Below, in pieces: positions 52,101 to 61,100 of a DNA stretch of 64,000 bases. Source of the stretch: Chiridota heheva. Its lineage: Eukaryota; Echinodermata; Holothuroidea; Apodida; Chiridotidae. The stretch covers positions 1 to 64,000 of the forward strand of contig JAIGNY010000135.1 in NCBI GenBank assembly GCA_020152595.1, in the 5' to 3' direction. How positions within the stretch are numbered: the stretch's first letter is position 1; each line of letters starts with the position of its first letter. The position numbers and the translations under genes are program-made. Below the pieces are notes generated by a model, which was given only the letters and a program-made list of their open reading frames with translations, ran no database searches and was not told the DNA's origin.

Positions 52101-55100
52101 TGCAAGGATGACTGGTAAACAAACTTAGCATCCCTGTCATTACATACATTGTAAATTATGATAGTTTAATGATGATGTTGGATTTTATACAGTGGCCTTG
52201 TACCTTGTTGCTTTTTGATTATCAAGTGTCAAGGTTTTATGCTGATATGATTTATTGCATAAGTTTCATGTTGATAATATGTATTGCACTATATCTGTTT
52301 CAGGTCACTTTAATAGTGGTGATTGTTATGTGTTCCTTTGTCGCTACTGGGTGCCCAAAGACCTAAAAGAGGGTGAAGAAAATGAAGAGGGGGAGAATGT
52401 AGATGATGAAGAAGAGGAAGTGGAAGAAGATGACTTTCAGTGCACAGTTTATTTCTGGCAAGGGCGTGATGCTAGTCAGATGGGGTGGCTTACATTTACA
52501 TTCAGTCTGCAGAAGAAATTTGAGTCGTTATTTCGGAATAAATTGGAAGTTGTAAGACTTTTCCAAGTAAGTGACTGTCTGTTCTTCCTTCCAAACCATT
52601 CACTGCAAACGTTGTAGGATGCAATAATGTATTCCATCTTCAACAAAATCTCCTTTGTTCGATCAGTTTGTGATTCCTTCCAAACCATTCACTGCAAACG
52701 TTCCAGGATGCAATAATGTATTCCATCTTCAACAAAATCTCCTTTGTTCGATCAGTTTGTGATTCCTTCCAAACCATTCACTGCAAACGTACCAGGATGC
52801 AATGATGTATTCCATCTTCAACAAAATCTCCTTTTTCCGATCAGTTTGTGATTCCTTCCAAACCATTCACTGCAAACGTTCCAGGATGCAATAATGTATT
52901 CCATCTTCAACAAAATCTCCTTTTTCCGATCAGTTTTATGTTCATGATTAAGTTTTCAGTATAGTTTCATCTCTTTATAGCATCTTCCAAAGTGACATGA
53001 CTCAGTGCAATTTCTGGGCAGAGAACTGATATTTGACAAATTTTAAAACATCTTTTATTGCAATGACTTTACTTTCGGCTATGTGGAATTTAACTCCCCT
53101 GCTTTCCCTGCCTTAGTTATTTCATATATGTCAAAAGGTTTTGATTATCCTATCTGGCCAATTAAAATTTTAGTTTGTTGTATCTACTCCATCATGTTTG
53201 TTCTATTGTCTGTAGATACTGTAGCACAACCTCATTTGTAAGTACCAAAAACCATGCTGGTGCAACCATGTCATTACCTGATGGGTCAAACTTTAAGGTT
53301 TTCCTTTTTCCTTTCAGCAACAAGAGAATTTAAAATTCCTTTCTCACTTCAAGAAGAAGTTCTGCATCCACCGTGGAAAGAGAAGGTTCGGGAAACAGCT
53401 GGAAGAGCCAGAGAAGCACGACATGAATCCCAGAATGCATCACATCCGAGCCAACGGGGATCCTTTGCACACGCTGCATAGAGGTTCCACCTGCAACATT
53501 GTGGCTGAATTCTGAATTTTGGTAAGGACTGATCATGTGACTGGAAAATTTATGAAAGAATGGAAGGATTTTTATCTATTGGTTAAAACCCATAAGAAAT
53601 GTTTTATTTTTACATTTGTACTCTTTACAGATGAAATCAATTCTTAACAATGCTGATTACTTTTTACTTTTTTTTATGTTTCTGTCTCATATGGAAAATC
53701 CACAATTCAGGGTGAAAACCTGGTATTTATCTGCTTTCATCCCAGTCAAATCAATTATATGGGCGTACACCATCAGCTGAAGTGACCATTGAGTAATGCT
53801 TGTCTATTGGATACATGCAGAATATGAATTAACCTATCTTAGATGATTGACAGCTTTTTCAACCAATCACTGCATGAATTTAACTAGCAACAAAATCTGC
53901 ATAACTAAGTAGGCAAAAATCCATGCGCAATACTGGTACAGTACAGCAAGCTAGTGGCGCGCTTTTGAGGTCAATGCAATATACTATACAAAACAAATTT
54001 CTGCACACTCAGACTGAGTGACAACAAAATGGTGAACAAACATTTCGCCACGGACTCGCTACGGGCATTGTAAATAAGAATTCCGTTACCCAGAATGTTA
54101 AGCAAATGGAATTTTGTTTATTCCTTCTGCTAAAAACTCTAAAGATTGGGGAAAGTGCCATAAATAGATCAAAACTTACAGCAGGCCACATGAACATTTA
54201 AATGGCAATGCATTGGTAATGCATGATAGTGTATTTGAGGTTTGTTTGCCCCTCCTAGTTTGCTATGGTGGGTGTGGCTTATTTCCTAATCCAGAGACGT
54301 TAATTGATTGATGATAGAATGAATGGTATGTTGCACTTTTAAGCAATTTTTAATGAGTTTTTTTTTAGAATTATATTAAGGTGCATAAAAGTTGTATTTC
54401 CTGAGTGAGTGTGGGGCCGTTGATGTTCACATATCAGTGTGGGGCCGTTGATGTTTACTTGTCAGTGTGGGGCCGTTGATATTCACATGTCAGTGTGGGG
54501 CCGTTGATGTTTACTCGTCAGTGTGGGGCTGTTGATGTTAACATGTCAGTGTGGGGCTGTTGATGTTTACTTGTCAGTGTGGGGCCGTTGATGTTCACAT
54601 GTCAGTGTGGGGCCGTTGATGTTTACATGTCAGTGTGGGGCCATTGATGTTTACTTGTCAGTGTGGGGCCTTTGATGTTTGTCAGTGTGGGGCCGTTGAT
54701 GTTTACTTGTCAGTGTGGGGCCGTTAATGTTTACTTGTCAGTGTGGGGCCGTTAATGTTTACTTGTCAGTGTGGGGCCGTTGATGTTAACATGTCAGTGT
54801 GGGGCCATTGATGTTTACTTGTCAGTGTGGGGCCTTTGATGTTTGTCAGTGTGGGGCCGTTGATGTTTACTTGTCAGTGTGGGGCTGTTGATGTTTACTT
54901 GTCAGTGTGGGGCTGTTGATGTTTACTTGTCAGTGTGGGGCAGTTGATGTTAACATGTCAGTGTGGGGCCGTTGATGTTTACTTGTCAGTGTTGGGTCGT
55001 TGATGTTTGTCAGTGTGGGGCTGTTGATGTTTACTTGTCATTGTGGGGCCGTTGATGTTTACTTGTCAGTGTGGGGCTGTAGATGTTAACATGTCAGTGT

Positions 55101-58100
55101 GGGGCCGTTGATGTTTACTTGTCAGTGTTGGGTCGTTGATGTTTGTCAGTGTGGGGCCGTTGATGTTAACTTGTCAGTGTGGGGCCTTTGATGTTTACTT
55201 GTCAGTGTGGGGCCTTTGATGTTTGTCAGTGTTGGGCCGTTGATGTTTACTTGTCAGTGTGGGGCCATTGATGTTTACTTGTCAGTGTGGGGCCGTTGAT
55301 GTTTACTTGTCAGTGTGGGGCTGTAGATGTTAACATGTCAGTGTGGGGTCGTTGATGTTTACTTGTCAGTGTTGGGTCGTTGATGTTTGTCAGTGTGGGG
55401 CCGTTGATGTTAACTTGTCAGTGTGGGGCCTTTGATGTTTACTTGTCAGTGTGGGGCCTTTGATGTTTGTCAGTGTGGGGCCGTTGATGTTAACATGTCA
55501 GTGTGGGGCCGTTGATGTTTACTTGTCAGTGTGGGGCCGTTGATGTTTACTTGTCATTGTGGGGCCGTTGATGTTTGTCAGTGTGGGGCCGTTGATGTTA
55601 ACATGTCAGTGTGGGGCTGTTGATATTTACTTGTCAGTGTGGGGCCGTTGATCTTTACTTGTCAGTGTGGGGCCGTTGATCTTTACTTGTCATTGTGGGG
55701 CCGTTGATGTTTGTCAGTGTGGGGCCGTTGATGTTTGTCAGTGTGGGGCTGTTGATGTTTACTTGTCAGTGTGGGGCCGTTGATCTTTACTTGTCAGTGT
55801 GGGGGCGTTGATGTTAACATGACAGTGTGGGGCCGTTGATGTTAACATGTCAGTATGGGGCCGTTGATGTTTACTTGTCAGTGTGGGGCCGTTGATGTTT
55901 ACTTGTCAGTGTGGGGCTGTTAATGTTTACTTGTCAGTGTGGGGCGGTTGATGTTAACATGTCAGTGAGGTGCCGTTGATGTTAACATGTCAGTATGGGG
56001 CCGTTGATGTTTACTTGTCAGTGTGGGGCGGTTGATGTTAACATGTCAGTGAGGTGCCGTTGATGTTAACATGTCAGTGTGGGGCCGTTGATGTTTACTT
56101 GTCAGTGTGGGGCGGTTGATGTTAACATGTCAGTATGGGGCCGTTGATGTTTACTTGTCAGTGTGGGGCCGTTGATGTTAACATATCAGTGTGGGGGCCG
56201 TTGATGTTTACTTGTCAGTGTGGGGCCGTTGATGTTAACATGTCAGTATGGGGCCGTTGATGTTTACTTGTCAGATTGAATGTACTTTGGGAATTTTATT
56301 GGTTGTTTATGCATCCTGCCTATAAATTTTGTTTATCAATTTGAAGCCATTGGTGACTGTTAATTGGGGGTATGGTGGGCCCAGTGGGGTATCAAAATAT
56401 CCTTGTCAGGGCTTCTCTTGATTTATTGTGTAATGAATATCAGTGAATTCATATAAGAAAATGGGAAGTTAAATTTAGCAGATGACATCACTAATGTTTG
56501 AGGTTCTTTATTGCTATTCCAGTCAATAACATGTATATTGCTGAATTAGAACCATCTGATGTGTTCCATGCATAGTTTATAAGGATAGACCATAATCGCC
56601 ATGAAATTTTTATCTTTAGTTCACCCTTGTTTTTCTCTTTTATTGCAGCTACATACTAATGGTGCCCTTCAACAGTGAAGATTGTAAAGGCATTGTGTAC
56701 ACATGGTTGGGCAGCAAAGCAGATGTGGATATGGGCAGATTAGCAGAAGAGATGGCATATGATATTTATCCAGTAAGTTTCTAGTAATATATTGCAAGGG
56801 TCCATATCCAGGAGGAAGATTTGTTGTTACAGGATTAGTTCAGGGGTCAAGCAAGTCTCATCTTATGTGAAAAAGGACTTCAAAGGAAACAAAATGGTGA
56901 AGACAACAATTCAAAAAGCTTATTCCATTAAGGCATTGAGGCGGTATTATTTCAGTTTAAAGTTTGATATTATTTGTGTAGAAGCGGTTGAAATCAGACT
57001 AGTCGTGATGTCACATCCTCACATTCCTCAGTCTTTCTGTATTCTCCGCCACACAACATACTTACCTGCTACCACATTAATACAATAGGCTACAGCTCTC
57101 GACCTCACTCAAAACACTTCGAAAAATTCTTACTCCGCCCCCTTTGGCCCTTAGACCCTCTTCCCTCCAGGAAATTTTCAACGTTCGTAATGACCTCAAG
57201 TCTGGAAAGTTTTCTGTTTGTTTTTATTGTGTTTTACGTACTTTTGACAAGAATTGACTGTTTTTACTCTTCCGTGAAGACTTCACTTTTGTGTATGTTT
57301 TTACGTGTTTCTGCAAGCAGAATCTTAAAATTTTCCGTGATTTGGTTTGGCCCCATAAAGCTTGCGTTAGTTAACATTAGGCCTAATGTTAGTCCTGCCT
57401 AACTCACTCTAGTGTGTCAGTGGATTGTGCAAGTTATGTTCCGTGACTAGCTTAGTTTAGCGGACTAGCTTAGCTCTGTAGAAAAGGAAGAATTGTAAAA
57501 CACATGTCCCGGCTTGGCTCAACTGACTAGCCAAGGCTGTGGGAAAAGAAAGTATGTTTCTGCCCTCTGGTATTTAGCTCAACTGACTAGCCATGGCAGT
57601 GGAACTAAAGTTAGGTCTACAGTTGTTTTGAATAGAACAGACATTAAGTATATACATTTTGCTTGGCCATCACAAAAACTTAAGGAACAAGTTAGTAGCA
57701 GAACTACTTAGAGTGTCTTTATTTTGTGTACAGGTTCAGATGTCTTAAATCTTCTTTTGGTTAAGCAAACACTACTCTACATAATAATACTATTGGTGGT
57801 TCATTCAGGGTGTCACTCTGTTTCACCAGTCTTTAGGATTGGCATGTATTACATGTACAATAAAATCATGGAAGTAAAAGTCACAGCCCACAACAAGCAC
57901 ATGCCTCATAAAGTTAAGTACAGTTAAAATAAGAGGTATTTAGATATCTGTGATGTTAATAATGAGAAGTAGAATGGCAAGTTCCACTCTTTTCAATTAC
58001 AGAGGTTTTATATGAGATGGGGTTTACAAGGTATTGGAAGTTTTTGTCATTAGAGTTCTCCTTGTTATAGCTTCTGACTTTATATCAGTTTGTTGATAAC

Positions 58101-61100
58101 TTTGACTATGACCTTGCAGTCTAGTATCAATGTAAGTTACTGTATGTGACTTGTAACACTTATCTTCATATCAGTGAACTTTGGAATGAATTAAGAGTTG
58201 TCTTCAGGCCCTTCTTGAGTACATTAAGTAGACTAAGGAGGTCTGTTTAGAGTCAGTTTTTAGATAATTACCTTGTTAAAGCTGCCTCTGGTGTAGGTCC
58301 TCGATGGTTACTACAGAGGTTTACATCAAATTGGATCTTTGGAGAGTATTCTTATGGTAGTACCTGTTGGGTGGTCCCACAAGCTAGGAATAGTTATATC
58401 ATTTATAGACCTGTACAAGACTATGGCATATTCATTCCCTTTTCATCTTGTCTGTGTGGTTGCAGTAAAGGTGTGAAGTAGCAGGTTATGGATGAGACCT
58501 GAACTTTTAAGTCTTTGGTTGCCAGAATAATGCTAGTGGAAGACAGGGATATCATGCAGTGTCATTTATGGAGATCCATGTTGTAGTGGATTAAGGACCT
58601 TGCAACGTTGATTTATGTGTCCTATAACTAATTAGGAAAGTGGTAATTAAAACAGTCCTGAATCAATTTTTGGACTAAGTTTCTGGAGCATATTTACTTA
58701 CATTTCAGGTACTGTAAGCTGTCCATTTGGTTTTTAGTTTCTCCTCCTTCCTTTCATTACCAGGAAGATGTTTCGAAGATTGGATGGACTTTGTAATAAT
58801 AGCATGTACAAGAATTTTGTTTATCTATTTTTGACTAAGGTTGGAGCTTTATTGTAAGTGCCACGATTATAGGGCTATCCTGGCATTTTATTGTCAGAGT
58901 TAAGTAGAGTATGTAGCTCTATCTGCCAATTTGCCTTTAATACAAGACTTCCTTGTATGATAGTTGAACTGTTGAGTGCTCACTAAGTTCATTATTTGCA
59001 ATGGGTTAAGCAGCAGAGAGTAGTTTCTTTCTATCTCAGCGCCTGCAGGTTGTGGTTGGAGTAGTTCTTTTTAGAGTGTGCTCCCCACCTCCCAGTAAGC
59101 TATGAATTTGTAGCCTATTGTATAATTGTGGTAGCAGGTAAGTATGTTGTGTGCCAGAGAATCATATTTCCCCTGAAATAGTCTTCTCCTAGCATTAAGA
59201 TACTTACCTGCTAGATTCCATCCCACCTCCCTACTGGAGCTGACTGTTTCCATAGGAGCGTTTTTGCTTTCCGCCGCAGTTTACTAGAGGGAAGAGGGTC
59301 TATGGGCCAAAGAGCCCGGGGTGAGAATTTTTCCAGCAATTTTGAGTGAGGTCGAGAGCTGTAGCCTATTGTATTATTGTGGTAGCAGGTAAGTACTGTA
59401 TGTTAGTGCTAGGAGAAGAGTATTTCGGTAGGGAAATATTCTATCCTATTTTGTACTGCGATTTTGTGGCTTAAAAACCATTGCATATGTCATGAAAGTA
59501 GTAAAACAGAATCTAGTGAGGTAATTATTATTCACCACCTGAAGAAACTTTGAGGAATTCAAGTAGTAAAATAGTTGAATCAATTTCTTTTAAATATATT
59601 AATAATTGTAAAGAATGTGAGGGCGTCAACCTTCCATAGTATACTTACTACACCAGTCATTCTACACAGATAAAACAGAGCTTTAAACTTGATTATCTTT
59701 TTAAGAATAATGAATGTTTTCTTCATTATTTTGTTTCCTTTAAGATCCTCTTTCTTATATCATAAGATAAACTTGCTTGACCACTGAACTAATCCGTTAA
59801 GAATATGAGAATGATTGGTGAGATGCATATAGCACGTGATGCCATTTTGAGTTTCCTAAAAAGGAAATCTACTGTTTGTACCAAGAAGCTGAGAGCTGCT
59901 AAGGGATCACACGTAGTACCAGGAGTTACCAGATAAGGTGTTGTATGATGTATGAAGCTTTTAAGCTTTGTGAGGATTCTGAAGCTTCTTTGTAAATCCT
60001 CAAGACTTATTGAAAGATTTTTGGTTCCGTGTGATAGCATAAGGAACCCATGTACAGTAGTCATGCTGGCGTGTATATGTATACGTGTAAGGGTGTATGT
60101 ATGTGTGTAAGTATGTATGTGTGTCTGTGACAGAAACTTGTAAACATGATATCTCAAGAACAGTGTGGTGGTTTTCACCCATACACCTCCTCTCTCGATC
60201 CCAGCTTTCTGGCTTTTAGTTCTCGTGTTCTCTCAATCTCCCCCTGTTTGCTCTCCTTCCTACCTCTGGAATGATCTAACCTCTCAGGCACAATTTGACC
60301 TTTGCTGTTGTGGTGCCGTTAAACTCTCATCAAACAAACAAACAAACATACTTAATATATGGATGTGTTGTGGTCTGCAGATGTCTGTGGTCCTATTGTT
60401 TTTGGTGTAGATGTCATGAATATTAAATAGTAGGCGGGGCTAAATGTAAATTTCTGTTAACAAGATTGTAAACACGATATTTTAAGAACCGTGTGGTGGA
60501 TTTATGTCATACATGGTATAGGGATGTGCTGTTGTTTGTAGATGAGCCTTATTAATTTTGGTGTTGATGTCATGAATATGGATTAGTAAGCAGGGCTAAA
60601 TGTAAAATTCTGTTAACAAGCTTGTAAACATGATATCTCAAGAACAGTGGTGCATTTATGTCATACTTGGTATATGGATGTGTTTTGGTCTGTAGGTGAT
60701 CCCTATTGTTTTTGTGGTGCTGGTGTCATGAATATTAATTAGTAGGCGGGGCTAAATGTAAAATTCTGTTTAGGTTCATATTTCCACAAACCCATGTCAT
60801 ATTTAAATCAAACTTGGTGTGATGCTGCTGATAAAAGCAGGAATCTCACAGAATGTGGAGTTAATGACTTCATCATTATTCATGTCATGTGGAACCAAAT
60901 ACAATTTTTTATAAGGTGTTGTGATTGTGACCTATAACTTTAGGCAAAAACCCTAACACTTGAACAAGCAACAAAATATACACGAATTACATGTTCCAGT
61001 ATGATAAATAAACTAAACGTGTAAGAACACAACATTTAAAGATATACAATATAAACAAAAAATGCTTCTAATCCAAAGTTAGCATCGGAACCACGTGGGA

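Noticed and set aside
53330-53536. 68-codon minus-strand frame opposite an FLII exon
   Set aside because: It is the antisense shadow of the conserved exon 53318-53521.
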